Of a stretch of DNA of 23,856 nucleotides, positions 1 through 8,506 are shown piece by piece. The stretch is from Puniceicoccales bacterium. GTDB lineage: Bacteria > Verrucomicrobiota > Verrucomicrobiia > Opitutales > JAIRLM01. The notes below the pieces were generated by a model that worked only from the letters and a program-made list of their open reading frames with translations, searched no databases and was not told where the DNA came from. The stretch spans positions 1 to 23,856 of the forward strand of contig JAITDL010000032.1 in the NCBI GenBank assembly GCA_031282565.1, written 5' to 3'. How positions within the stretch are numbered: position 1 is the stretch's first letter; the number at the start of each line of letters is the position of its first letter. Both the position numbers and the translations under genes were made by a program.

Positions 1-1677
1 AAGCTCATTCGGCGCGCCTGATTCCACGACGCGGCCGCCGTCAATTACTAGCACTCTGTCTGCGCCGGCCAGGGTCGACAGCCTGTGTGCTATGATGAGG
101 ACAGTTTTATCTGCCATGAGGTTGTTTAGTGCCTGCTGCACCATGGCTTCTGATCTGTTATCTAGCGCGCTAGTGGCTTCGTCCAGAATTACTATGGGCG
201 ATCCCTTGATGATTGCCCTGGCTATGGCAACCCGCTGCCTCTGGCCGCCGGAAAGCGACGCCCCGCGCTCGCCAATTTCCGTATCGAGTCCGTTGTTGAG
301 GCCGTTTACGAATTCCCAGAGGAGCGCAGCATCGGCCGCGGATTGCAGCTCATCGTCACTTGCCGATGGATTACCGAGGAGGATATTCTGCCTGATTGTA
401 CCGGAAAATAGATAGTTATCCTGGAATACGATGGCTATGCTTTGCCGCAGATCGCCGATTGGAATTTGGCGGATGTCATTGCCGTCGATTGCTATGCGTC
501 CATCGGAAACGTCGTATAGCCTCAGCAAAAGGTTTGTCACCGTAGTTTTTCCGCCTCCCGAGTGGCCAACTATGCCAACTTTTTCACCTTTCCGGATGGT
601 CAAATTTAATCCGCGCAACACGTAACGGCCTTCACCGTAGGCGAATTTCACATTCTCCATTGAGATGCATTCCCTGAACTCTATTGTTTTGGCTGCTTTG
701 GCAACTGGAGCTGGAATGCGCGGTTCCAGTGAAAGCGCTTCCATGACGCGCTCAGCCGCCAGAAGTGCGCAGTGTATGCCGGCCACGTTTTCACCTATTC
801 CCTTAATCGGCGTGTAGAGAAGGAGTAGCGCCGCGATGAATGCCACGAAGCTTCCGCTGCCCATGAGTCCAGACGGCACCAGGTAGCCGCCAAGCGCAAA
901 TATGGCGGCGATTCCAAGCGATATCACCACGTGCATTACGGGAGATGGCCAGCTGGAGTGCCTTGCCATGCGCATTGATACGCGAAACATCTCGTCTGCG
1001 ATGGCGCCGTGGCGATCTTCCATTTGCCGCTGAAGATTATAGGCGGCTATGGTCCTGCTGCCGGAAAAGCATTCGTTGCAGAACACTGTCGCCGATGCGC
1101 CGGAAAGTTGACGCTTCCCGGCCAAACTTCTCATTTTCTTTCGCATGAATCGCAGCGGATAGAATGCCGCCGCAACGAAGGCTAGGACTATGCAGGCCAA
1201 CCACCAGGAGTTGTACAGCATAACGCCAACCAGTGAAATTGCCGAAAACATGCGCGTCATGAAAAATCTCACATTGGCCACCAGCCCCTCGCAGGCCGTT
1301 TCCGCATCCCTGGAAAACCGCATCAGCACGTGGCCGGAGTCCGTTCCGTCGAAATAGGCGGAATCCTGTCGCAGGAGCCGCGCTATGAGTTTTTTTTTCA
1401 TGTCGAGCGTAATGCGGTTGCCGACGAGGGCATTCACATAGGCGGAAAAATATATGCAGACACTTTGGAATGTTGAAAAACCGATTATTATCGCCGGCAG
1501 CATGGAAGAAAACGCCAGAGCATTCCCGCCAACGGCGCCGTCGATGCATGGTCTGAGAAAGGCGGCTATGGCTGCGTCGAAGAGTCCGACCGGCAGGGTG
1601 AGAATTATTCCTAGCAACGCCGTCCAAACGTAGGGCTTGATGGCGCTTGAAAAAAATGAACGCAACTCACGCTTCAC
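1..1677 (-). CDS. MsbA-like ABC exporter (fused membrane and ATPase domains), 3' end cut by window edge
   Basis: Reverse-strand translation runs open from about 1677 to the window edge (559 codons, no stop). The first ~320 residues hold hydrophobic segments of an exporter-type membrane domain. The rest is a complete ATPase core: a Walker A loop GHSGGGKTT, signature LSGGQRQR, Walker B VILDEATSALD and H-loop IIAHRLST. This order (membrane domain then ATPase on one chain) is that of half-transporters such as MsbA, which work as inner-membrane homodimers; lipid A-core or lipid export is an inference from family resemblance only. MsbA proteins are about 580 aa, so only some 20 residues are missing. 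The start is GTG at 1677, or TTG at 1686, which has a GGAG six bases upstream; an in-frame TAG at 1689 excludes anything longer. It is the last visible gene of the topB-led minus-strand run. Confidence 0.9.
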   Translation of the reverse strand, partial: MKRELRSFFSSAIKPYVWTALLGIILTLPVGLFDAAIAAFLRPCIDGAVGGNALAFSSMLPAIIIGFSTFQSVCIYFSAYVNALVGNRITLDMKKKLIARLLRQDSAYFDGTDSGHVLMRFSRDAETACEGLVANVRFFMTRMFSAISLVGVMLYNSWWLACIVLAFVAAAFYPLRFMRKKMRSLAGKRQLSGASATVFCNECFSGSRTIAAYNLQRQMEDRHGAIADEMFRVSMRMARHSSWPSPVMHVVISLGIAAIFALGGYLVPSGLMGSGSFVAFIAALLLLYTPIKGIGENVAGIHCALLAAERVMEALSLEPRIPAPVAKAAKTIEFRECISMENVKFAYGEGRYVLRGLNLTIRKGEKVGIVGHSGGGKTTVTNLLLRLYDVSDGRIAIDGNDIRQIPIGDLRQSIAIVFQDNYLFSGTIRQNILLGNPSASDDELQSAADAALLWEFVNGLNNGLDTEIGERGASLSGGQRQRVAIARAIIKGSPIVILDEATSALDNRSEAMVQQALNNLMADKTVLIIAHRLSTLAGADRVLVIDGGRVVESGAPNEL

Positions 1678-1760
1678 GGACAACCACTACTCCATTTTGC
1701 CGCTACTAGCAATGCCATAGAACTGCACCCGCATTTGCAGCCAAGTTTTTGCCATCGGAG

Positions 1761-2630
1761 TCACCAGAGATTTTCCGCGTAGAGTCCTTTGGAAATGGCT
1801 TCTGCAAGAGCAATTTCCACCGTAGCCCTGTCTGTCCTGTGCGTGACACCGAACCATGGCGCGTTGCTGCTAGCTGCCGCCATGCTAAATAGTTTTTCGC
1901 CAAGCATCCTTGAGATTGCATCGGGCAGGGCCCATTCTCCGGAGCGCTGCGATTGAAAAAACTTTTCTCCGTCTTCGGCGAGAAGTTCGACAAAATTTTT
2001 GGGGAAGCTGAAAAAATTCATGGAAACTGGCGTATCCGGCGGCAGAACGTCGCCGGTTTCGCTGAGTATCTTCCCGTTGGCGGCAATAATTCCAGTCATT
2101 TCTTTCAGAGAGATCAATTTGTCGTCTTCAATGTGGCAGATTCCCCTGGAAACGGCTCCGTTTGGACTGAGCGTCGACGCAAGTTGGTAGGCAACAATTG
2201 CCGCGCGGTTTGAACCATTCCAATCGGCGATCTTCGCCATGGCATCCCAGGCCGCCGGTGCGTAGAAATCGTCTCCGTTAATCACTGCAAATGGTCCGTC
2301 AATCCGATGTCTGGCGCAGAAAATTGCATGGGCCGTCCCCGGCGAAGCTGCAAGTGCGTCTGGAATTTTCATCCCACGTGGAGCGTCGGCGCTGTCCTGA
2401 ATTAGAAAATCAATGGGCACTTTTCGTCCGGCCTGCTCAAGAAGTTCCTTCGCAGCATCTTTGCCGGTTTTCGACACGGCGACAATGACTCTTCCAATGC
2501 CATGGCGCAGGGCGTCAAAAATGCCGTATTCCATGAGAGCGTGCCGTCCGCTGCCATAGCGCTCCAGCTGTTTTGGGCCTCCGTAGCGGGATCCACGTCC
2601 AGCTGCCAATATGAGTAGTGTTGAAACCAT
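1761..2630 (-). CDS. sugar-phosphate nucleotidyltransferase family protein
   Basis: This is a 289-aa protein that opens with the nucleotidyltransferase signature loop LAAGRGSRYGGPKQL (residues 8-22), followed by a Rossmann-like core. A GTAHAI motif and the metal-binding segment INGDDF come mid-protein. Enzymes of this family join NTP to a sugar phosphate to give an NDP-sugar. The YGGPKQL variant belongs to a group often annotated as UTP-glucose-1-phosphate uridylyltransferase-like or simply nucleotidyltransferase, so the substrate cannot be named. The start is an ATG 13 bp after the HAD gene stop, with no strong ribosome binding site, which suggests coupled translation. The gap to the ABC exporter is about 83 bp. 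Together with the upstream HAD phosphatase it could serve cell-surface sugar metabolism (inference). Confidence 0.85.
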   Translation of the reverse strand: MVSTLLILAAGRGSRYGGPKQLERYGSGRHALMEYGIFDALRHGIGRVIVAVSKTGKDAAKELLEQAGRKVPIDFLIQDSADAPRGMKIPDALAASPGTAHAIFCARHRIDGPFAVINGDDFYAPAAWDAMAKIADWNGSNRAAIVAYQLASTLSPNGAVSRGICHIEDDKLISLKEMTGIIAANGKILSETGDVLPPDTPVSMNFFSFPKNFVELLAEDGEKFFQSQRSGEWALPDAISRMLGEKLFSMAAASSNAPWFGVTHRTDRATVEIALAEAISKGLYAENLW

Positions 2631-2643
2631 GGGCGACGACCGT

Positions 2644-3291
2644 TCACGATTTGCCGTAACTACTCAAGTCAATCTCTCTCAAGCTCGGGTCCCACCATGT
2701 GTGTGGGATTTTCACGAAGTCCATGGATGCCGCCTTAGCAGCTTCGCAGTCATGGGGGCTATCGCCGAAAACAATGCATTGGTCAGGCGGAATTGACATT
2801 TGCTTCGCAGCCATGAGAAATAAATCCGGAGCTGGCTTGACTCGGATATCATCGCCGAAGGTCACGTCCTCCTGGGTCACGACAGCAGTGAATTTTCCTT
2901 GGAGACCGCTTTTCTCAATCACGTATTCCACATTGCGTCGCATGCCCGACGACGCCACAGCCATTGGCCTAGTCTCTGCCAGAATGAACGAAACAACCTG
3001 TTCGATCGGTTTAAATTCCCCTATGCAAATGGCATAGAGTTCATCCAACCGGCGCGTGAAGGATTTTGGCTCTATGTCTGTCTTGAATTTTTGATTGTAC
3101 TCCATGATTGTGTCACGGAAACAGCGTCCGCCGTCGCCGCGGAATTCGTTCCATGAAATGGAGACAGGAATCCCCAACTCCTTCAGCGCATGTTTCAGCA
3201 CCGAAAAGTACAGCCCCATGGTGTCCCCGATCGTGCCGTCGCAGTCAAAAATTAGTGCGCGATGTTGCGTGCTATGGTATTTTTCCAGCAT
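2644..3291 (-). CDS. HAD-family phosphatase (beta-phosphoglucomutase/phosphoglycolate phosphatase-like)
   Basis: This 215-aa protein has all HAD motifs in order: motif I DCDGT (D16 nucleophile, D18 acid/base), motif II serine in ASSG (about residues 113-116), motif III lysine in RVKPAPD (K152) and motif IV GDSPHD (176-181). The helical segment between motifs I and II is a type-1 cap, as in small sugar-phosphate phosphatases and phosphomutases. The exact substrate cannot be read from the sequence. The ATG overlaps the topB stop codon by one base (TAATG), so the two genes are likely translationally coupled. The next gene, a nucleotidyltransferase, follows after 13 bp. Confidence 0.88.
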   Translation of the reverse strand: MLEKYHSTQHRALIFDCDGTIGDTMGLYFSVLKHALKELGIPVSISWNEFRGDGGRCFRDTIMEYNQKFKTDIEPKSFTRRLDELYAICIGEFKPIEQVVSFILAETRPMAVASSGMRRNVEYVIEKSGLQGKFTAVVTQEDVTFGDDIRVKPAPDLFLMAAKQMSIPPDQCIVFGDSPHDCEAAKAASMDFVKIPHTWWDPSLREIDLSSYGKS

Positions 3292-5828
3292 TATGTTTGT
3301 TTTGCGGTCCGCGTTTTGCTCTTCGCCTTGCTTCCCTTGGCTGCTGCTGTGCGTCCGGTCGTCGGCTTCGCTTCGCGGGGTGGGAATTCAAACGAAATTT
3401 TCCCCGTCGCGTCAACGCATAAAAATGCACTGAACGCCCTCTTTGTCCTGTTGGATACGAAATCGGCGATGAGCGGGCTTTTTCCATCCTTCACCAGGGC
3501 AACGATTTCTTCGTCATTCAATTCGTGGCCCAGCATGCGTTTGGCCATGCGGAATGTGCAATTTCCGCCGCAGACGCCGCTGCAGATGTAGCCCTGCTCT
3601 GTGGAATAAATTTTTCCACCGCAGTTTGTTGGGCAATCGCAAATCGGTGGGCGCTCTCCGCAGTCTGCGATGGCCTTTTTTGCCCGTTCGACGGCAGCTT
3701 CCGAGTTGTTTTCAAATTCCAATTTGCCCCGTCCGCCGTCGAGGACTATGGAAGCCTTGAACGGTTTTCCAGTTCTGGAGCGGAAATCGTCGAAGGGTCC
3801 AATTCTGCCATCTTTGACAAGCGCAGCGACTTCTTCTTCGCTAATTTCCCGTCCGCCGATGGCCACGCCTATGGAAATTGCCCTGTCGCTGGAGACATAG
3901 GAGCGCACGGTGCGCAGCAGCGGTTTGCCGTCGCTTGGGGAAATGATTCCCGTCGGCTGGCAAAATTTTTCATCGGTCTCGTCGAAATCTTTCACTCGCG
4001 TGACGATGGAGCTGGTCATGGCGGCAATTTCTTCCATGAACTCCGCCCTCCGCACCTTACCCTGTTCCATGGCGCGCAGTTTGTGCTCCCATTCGCCGGT
4101 CATGGCAGGATTCCTGAGTATCTGCACGTCCATGGCCGCCAGCATGTCCATGAGGCTTTCCGCTTTGGCCGTGGCAATTAGGCTGCGTTCAGATCGCTCC
4201 ATATATTTCGCGTTGATCAGCGTATCGATGATTTGCGCCCGCGTAGCCGGAGTGCCAAGTCCCTTCTCGATCATGGCTTCGGCGAGTTCCTCGTCTTCGA
4301 CCAGCTTCCCGGCGGTTTCCATGGCCGACAGCAGCGTAGCTTCGGTGTAGTGCGGTGGAGGTTTTGTTACATCTTTCCGCAGTTCGATTTGCGCAACAGC
4401 TGCCATGGGCGGTTCGCCGTCGGCAGCGGTGACGGCTGGAAGCAGACCTGTTTCATCGCCCTGCTCCTTGCCGTAGACCTCTTTCCAGCCGGCCACGTCC
4501 AACACGCGCCCTTCGCTGTAGAAATTGTGCTCCAAAACGGCGCTGACACGTGATGTGACATCATATTCCGCAGGTGGATAGAAAATCGCGATGAAGCGTC
4601 GCACAACCATGTCGTAAATTTTTGTTTCGACCTCGTCTAGGGACCCTGGCCGCTGCGGCGTTGGAATTATGGCGAAGTGGTCCGACACCTTGCTGTTATC
4701 GAAGATTTTTTTGTCGCTGGACCGTACGCCGTGGATTGAAAGCACCTTCTCTGCCCATTTGCCGTAGTCGCCTTCCATTGACTTAAGTGTCTGTCGGCAA
4801 ACTGGTTCATAGTCTTCCGGCAGAGCCTTTGCGTCCGTTCGCGGATAGGTGATAACCTTGTGGACCTCGTAGAGAGCCTGGGCAATTTTGAGCGTCATCG
4901 CCGCCGGGAATCCAAATCGCGTGTTTGCCTCCCGCTGGAGCGTTGTCAAATCGTAGAGCTTCGGTGCGTAGACCTTCATTCTCTTTTTCTTTTCGCTGAC
5001 GACGGCAAATTTTTCTCCGCTGACTTCGTCGACGATGCGGCGCGCGTCATCTTCAGAAAAAATGCGATCCCTGCCGGACTCTTCGCCGCCCTTTTCCAGT
5101 GGAGCCTTCCAAAGACCTTCGTAGTCGCCGGATGCGATGGAAAATTTGCCAAAAATTCGCCAGTAGGGAACCTCCTTGAAGTCTCGGATGAGGCGATCGC
5201 GCTCGACAACCATGGCAAGGGTGGGGGTTTGTACGCGGCCAACTGATGCCACTCCACGGGAAGAAAATACGCGTGTGGTCACTGCCCTTGTGCCGTTTAT
5301 GCCGATGAGCCAATCGGCCTCCGATCGGCAGCGGGCGGCGTCCTGCAGGTTTGCCATTTCTTCGGCGGAGCGAAGACTGTCGAAGGCGGAGCGAATTCCT
5401 GCGGATGTCATGGACACCATCCATAGGCGGCGGAATGGTTTGGCCGATCCGCTGAGCTCGTAGATGTATGAAAAAATTAGCTCACCCTCCCTGCCGGAGT
5501 CGCAGGCGTTGATTACTTCGCCTATTTCTTTTGAATTGAGCAGCTTGGCCAGATCATCGAAGCGATCCTTGGTCCGCTCCGACACTTTCAGCGAAAATTT
5601 CTTTGGCAAAATTGGCAAAGTCCCAAGTGACCAGCGCTTTAGCTCCGGCGCAATGTCTTCCGGCATGGCCAACTCAACCAAATGTCCCAGCGCCGACGTT
5701 ACGACATAGCTGTCATTCTCGAGGGCGTCTCCGCGCTTGCTGCTGGCTCCGAGCACGCGTGCTATGTCCCGCGCAACACTCGGTTTCTCGGCAATCACCA
5801 ACGTCTTTGCAGCTACAGCTTTGGACAC
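3291..5828 (-). CDS. topB: DNA topoisomerase III (type IA topoisomerase)
   Basis: Type IA topoisomerases cut one DNA strand through a tyrosyl link and pass strands to relax or unlink DNA. An N-terminal Toprim domain is visible, with IAEKPS (E14) and the acidic cluster ACDSGREGE (D110 and following). Next come SVGRVQTPTL and the active-site segment VITYPRTD, whose tyrosine is residue 328. Two C-terminal repeat modules (about 640-720 and 740-815) carry the F.S..GK.F pattern. A CDCP...CGGK cysteine cluster lies between them, and the tail is Lys/Ala-rich. An upstream TTG at 5870 is possible, but GTG 5828 is preferred: TTGGAG lies 9 bases before it and the protein then begins just before the Toprim strand. 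That gives 845 aa. A tRNA-Gly ends about 45 bp upstream. Confidence 0.93.
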   Translation of the reverse strand: MSKAVAAKTLVIAEKPSVARDIARVLGASSKRGDALENDSYVVTSALGHLVELAMPEDIAPELKRWSLGTLPILPKKFSLKVSERTKDRFDDLAKLLNSKEIGEVINACDSGREGELIFSYIYELSGSAKPFRRLWMVSMTSAGIRSAFDSLRSAEEMANLQDAARCRSEADWLIGINGTRAVTTRVFSSRGVASVGRVQTPTLAMVVERDRLIRDFKEVPYWRIFGKFSIASGDYEGLWKAPLEKGGEESGRDRIFSEDDARRIVDEVSGEKFAVVSEKKKRMKVYAPKLYDLTTLQREANTRFGFPAAMTLKIAQALYEVHKVITYPRTDAKALPEDYEPVCRQTLKSMEGDYGKWAEKVLSIHGVRSSDKKIFDNSKVSDHFAIIPTPQRPGSLDEVETKIYDMVVRRFIAIFYPPAEYDVTSRVSAVLEHNFYSEGRVLDVAGWKEVYGKEQGDETGLLPAVTAADGEPPMAAVAQIELRKDVTKPPPHYTEATLLSAMETAGKLVEDEELAEAMIEKGLGTPATRAQIIDTLINAKYMERSERSLIATAKAESLMDMLAAMDVQILRNPAMTGEWEHKLRAMEQGKVRRAEFMEEIAAMTSSIVTRVKDFDETDEKFCQPTGIISPSDGKPLLRTVRSYVSSDRAISIGVAIGGREISEEEVAALVKDGRIGPFDDFRSRTGKPFKASIVLDGGRGKLEFENNSEAAVERAKKAIADCGERPPICDCPTNCGGKIYSTEQGYICSGVCGGNCTFRMAKRMLGHELNDEEIVALVKDGKSPLIADFVSNRTKRAFSAFLCVDATGKISFEFPPREAKPTTGRTAAAKGSKAKSKTRTAKQT

Positions 5829-5874
5829 AATCGTATTCTCCAATTTGCCGCGCAATCGGCGGACGGCCAATCGG

Positions 5875-5945
5875 TGCGGGCAGACGGAATCGAACCGACA
5901 TCACCAGCTTGGAAGGCTGAGGTTTTGCCATTAAACTATGCCCGC
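5875..5945 (-). tRNA. tRNA-Gly (anticodon TCC)
   Basis: The reverse strand folds as a tRNA: a 7-bp acceptor stem GCGGGCA/TGCCCGC, D arm GTTT-AATGGCA-AAAC, anticodon stem TCAGC/GCTGG with loop CTTCCAA (anticodon TCC), a four-base variable loop, and a T arm with loop TTCGATT. The acceptor and anticodon arms closely match the E. coli GGA-reading tRNA-Gly as remembered. Oddities are a U-U mismatch at the second pair of the T stem, an A at the discriminator position (5875) and the absence of an encoded CCA (the next bases are CCG). It points in the same direction as topB and would be transcribed into it. Confidence 0.92.
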
Positions 5946-5956
5946 GAGGCGCAGCA

Positions 5957-5985
5957 GTTGTGGACGGCTACATTTCCGCTGTCAA
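5957..5985 (-). promoter_or_regulatory. candidate promoter of the tRNA-Gly/topB unit
   Basis: On the minus strand a perfect TTGACA (5980-5985) is followed after 17 bases by CACAAC (5957-5962), a weak -10 match. The spacing would place the transcript start a few bases before the tRNA 5' end, which is normal for tRNA genes. The poor -10 box keeps confidence low. Confidence 0.35.
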
Positions 5986-6057
5986 GGGCTTTTGCGGAGA
6001 TTATCCGCTGCCAGGCGCCATTCGCCGGCACAGCAGCAGAGTGGCTTGGCGGTGGTG

Positions 6058-6110
6058 GGGCGCCGCGAATTGGCATCACTACAGCGGCGCGATACTTCAT
6101 CGCGGCGCCC
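6058..6110. repeat. 11-bp perfect inverted repeat (GGGCGCCGCGA ... TCGCGGCGCCC)
   Basis: The arms at 6058-6068 and 6100-6110 are exact reverse complements, separated by a 31-nt loop. As RNA this gives a stable GC-rich stem. No T-run follows on either strand, so it is not a textbook intrinsic terminator. It could be a structured leader, a protein-binding site or a small-RNA stem. Confidence 0.6.
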
Positions 6111-6216
6111 AAAGCTCAATCTAAAAATGCCAGCCGACATTCGGCAAATGGTTCCAGGTTGGGTTAGTGAAAATGTGTTAGTCGCGATGCATATGAGGAA
6201 ACTGCGAATAAAAAAA

Positions 6217-6244
6217 TTGAACTTTTGCCATAAATTTGTAAATT
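6217..6244 (+). promoter_or_regulatory. candidate promoter for the patatin gene
   Basis: TTGAAC (6217-6222), a 16-base spacer and TAAATT (6239-6244) form a fair -35/-10 pair. A transcript start 6-7 bases later would fall on or beside the GTG start codon at 6251, giving a leaderless message. No Shine-Dalgarno sequence is present, which fits that reading. The segment from 6238 strongly resembles the one in front of the chaperone gene at 13380-13396. Confidence 0.4.
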
Positions 6245-6250
6245 TATGTC

Positions 6251-8506
6251 GTGGATCGTTTACTCCCTGTCAAAGCACTTGGAGATCATTTGGCCGCTGA
6301 TGCCGCTGACGATGGCCTTCTGGAAGTTGAGGAAGGTGTTGTTGCCGAGCTCTGCGGCAATTGGGAAAGCGCTACGGCGGTAGCGCGTAGTGCAGATGCG
6401 CCGGATGGTGGCTATCCTGGAGTGGATGCCGCGATAAAAATCTTCACGTGGAAACTGGCCGGTGTGCTTAGAGACTCACGAACTGGCGTTGCCGCCGGAG
6501 AAAGGAGGGAAACTTTCGAAAAATACACACGGCTATTTTCTGATGAAGTGTCAGCGCTTGTCAACCTCCACGACGGCGGGGAAATGCATCTTGCCATTGA
6601 TGGTGCGCTGAAACGGCGACTCCTGTTTTGCCTGTGCGACTTAAAAGGCATTGGCGCGAGCATTGAAACGGATGCCGTTCGGGCATTTTCTGAGCATTGG
6701 GCCGAGGACACGGTTAGAGCGAAAACTTCCCGTGGAACGGTCAGCTATCCGGTTGACACCGATGGCGCACGGAAATTTTTCAAGTGGCAACTGGCTAATG
6801 TGGTGACGGATAGATATGTGCGCATCGATCCAATGAAGCAGTTTGAGACGTTCAAGCGATTCTATGCCGACTTTGACGCAAGGCTGCTAACTTTGGAGAG
6901 GTCTTTTAGAAGAAGCAGCCTAGACGCATATGATCCGGCAATGATGTCTCCCCGCATGTGCCCGGTTGATCTGCGCCGGCTATCAGCCGATGCGCGACCG
7001 GAAAATGGATGGACCAGTGCGATGTGCCATCTCGCCGTTGATGGGATCATGACACACACACTCCATCTTTGCCGATACGAACACGCTGAATTCACAATCA
7101 CAGATGATAAAAAATTCAATCGTCTAGTCCTAGCCGGCGGAGGTGGGAAAGGTGCGGCATATCCTGCAGCCATTAGAACATTATTGGTGGAAAATCCATG
7201 GATGTTTAGTGGCGATCTAAAAATCGCCGGCTCCTCGGCTGGAGGATTGGCAGCCACGGCGATTGCTTTCCGCTTCGGGGATTTGATGGCTTTTCTAACC
7301 GAGGTGCAATCCACATCCACAGCTATTTTTGTCGAAAGTGGTTTCAGTACACGCTATCCAAGCCTTGCAATCAGTCGCCGTTCCGGTGTTTTTTCGGCCA
7401 CTGGCGTTGTTTCCCTTATCGACTACGCCATCGCACGAAAAGTGAAAGAATTTTTGTTTACCGCCGTAAAGGAGCCGGTTGGAGTTTCGCTCGGCGCGAG
7501 GTGTAGAGCAGCTAGATCGCAACGCGAGCAGGGAATGATCCAATTTTTGCGCAGAGATGTTAATGAACAAAATGACTTTGAATCAGTGATCGAACTACTT
7601 AGTGATAGCGGCATTGATGCGAGCGAATTTTTGCTGAATGTTTTTAGAAGAACTTTCGGCGATGCCACAGGTGGCAGGCTTCTAATTTTGGCGGAGAGAG
7701 TGCTGCATCCAATGCCAGCTGCTTCAGAAGAGAACGCAATGGTTACGTTCGCAGACCTTGCCACGCTGCGTAGGTTAGGTGCGCCGTTTTATGATCTGGA
7801 AATAACGCTCTACGACCAATCCAGCATGGTTGAGATCTATGCCGATTCGGCCAGAACTCCAAATCTACCCATTGCATTCGCTGCGAGGGGGACGATGTCT
7901 CTTCCGGGAGTATTCGCGGCAGTTGATCTACCTAATTTCTTACTCGGTAAGGCCGACCCAACCGGCATAACAAGAGTATCCGATGGCGGCATTGGCGACA
8001 ATGTTCCAGTTGGAGCTGATTGCCCGAGCCCTAACACTCTTGCATTAGTATTTCACGAAGGTGACTACACTCCGCGCGGGATGGCGGACGCGCGAAATGC
8101 GCTTGCTAAAGCTAGCGCCGACTTCGGAGTCGCCATGGAAACGGAACTGCTAGACCCGACACGGAGCGCAACCCTAATGCGCACTGCACTTGCAGCAATG
8201 AAAGCAGGATCCACCACAATGTCCAGAGCAATTAGTTTAGTAGTGAATTGGTTTGTTGCCGCACGATATGACATCAATAAATGGGCTACGCTGATCGTGC
8301 TCGCCGCCCAACAGACCGCCTATCCTGGCAGCGTTATGATAGTCCACCACGGGACCGTCGACACTCTAACGCTGAATCCAACGGAACTGGAGCTGGAGGC
8401 AATTGATATATACAACGAGATCGACATGCAGGTACTTGCCGACAACAATGCCGTCACGCGCGGGGCTTGGACGTTCCCTCATGGCGAATATGTAGCTATT
8501 CAGTAG
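6251..8506 (+). CDS. patatin-like phospholipase, probable secreted effector
   Basis: This 751-aa protein carries a patatin domain from about residue 290 to 600. It shows the oxyanion loop AGGGGKGA (295-302), nucleophile elbow GSSAG (S329), a FAARGTMSLPGVF segment and the aspartate motif SDGGIGDNVPV (D578). The Ser-Asp dyad is intact, so lipid acyl hydrolase activity is expected. There is no signal peptide. Residues 1-290 hold two related modules (58-141 and 168-288) sharing the patterns K.F.W.LA.V, ETF and HLAxDG. Large cytosolic patatins with such extra domains (ExoU- or VipD-like in layout) are commonly injected into host cells; that role is inferred from the neighbouring chaperone-effector pair. 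The only sensible start is GTG 6251, since an in-frame TAA lies at 6239-6241. The 3' end overlaps the convergent gene by 11 bp. Confidence 0.85.
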   Translation: MDRLLPVKALGDHLAADAADDGLLEVEEGVVAELCGNWESATAVARSADAPDGGYPGVDAAIKIFTWKLAGVLRDSRTGVAAGERRETFEKYTRLFSDEVSALVNLHDGGEMHLAIDGALKRRLLFCLCDLKGIGASIETDAVRAFSEHWAEDTVRAKTSRGTVSYPVDTDGARKFFKWQLANVVTDRYVRIDPMKQFETFKRFYADFDARLLTLERSFRRSSLDAYDPAMMSPRMCPVDLRRLSADARPENGWTSAMCHLAVDGIMTHTLHLCRYEHAEFTITDDKKFNRLVLAGGGGKGAAYPAAIRTLLVENPWMFSGDLKIAGSSAGGLAATAIAFRFGDLMAFLTEVQSTSTAIFVESGFSTRYPSLAISRRSGVFSATGVVSLIDYAIARKVKEFLFTAVKEPVGVSLGARCRAARSQREQGMIQFLRRDVNEQNDFESVIELLSDSGIDASEFLLNVFRRTFGDATGGRLLILAERVLHPMPAASEENAMVTFADLATLRRLGAPFYDLEITLYDQSSMVEIYADSARTPNLPIAFAARGTMSLPGVFAAVDLPNFLLGKADPTGITRVSDGGIGDNVPVGADCPSPNTLALVFHEGDYTPRGMADARNALAKASADFGVAMETELLDPTRSATLMRTALAAMKAGSTTMSRAISLVVNWFVAARYDINKWATLIVLAAQQTAYPGSVMIVHHGTVDTLTLNPTELELEAIDIYNEIDMQVLADNNAVTRGAWTFPHGEYVAIQ

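Larger units (their letters stand above)
5946..6250. other. 305-bp gene-free region between tRNA-Gly and the patatin gene
   Basis: No convincing coding sequence is seen on either strand. The side near the tRNA is GC-rich and holds the putative tRNA promoter. The middle carries an 11-bp perfect inverted repeat (6058-6110). The last ~70 bp are AT-rich and hold the candidate patatin promoter. This is the left border between housekeeping genes and the accessory block. No integrase remnant or repeat of the tRNA 3' end was spotted. Confidence 0.6.

Noticed and set aside
1037..1627. Minus ORF of 196 codons
   Set aside because: It is a frame shadow of the ABC exporter, whose own frame shows a continuous membrane domain.
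5875..5945. tRNA-Gly as integration site of a genomic island
   Set aside because: The tRNA 3' end points away from the block, no integrase is present, and no second copy of the tRNA end was found by eye.
5682..6167. Plus-strand 161-codon ORF across the tRNA and topB start
   Set aside because: Antisense to topB and to a clear tRNA; composition shows no protein character.
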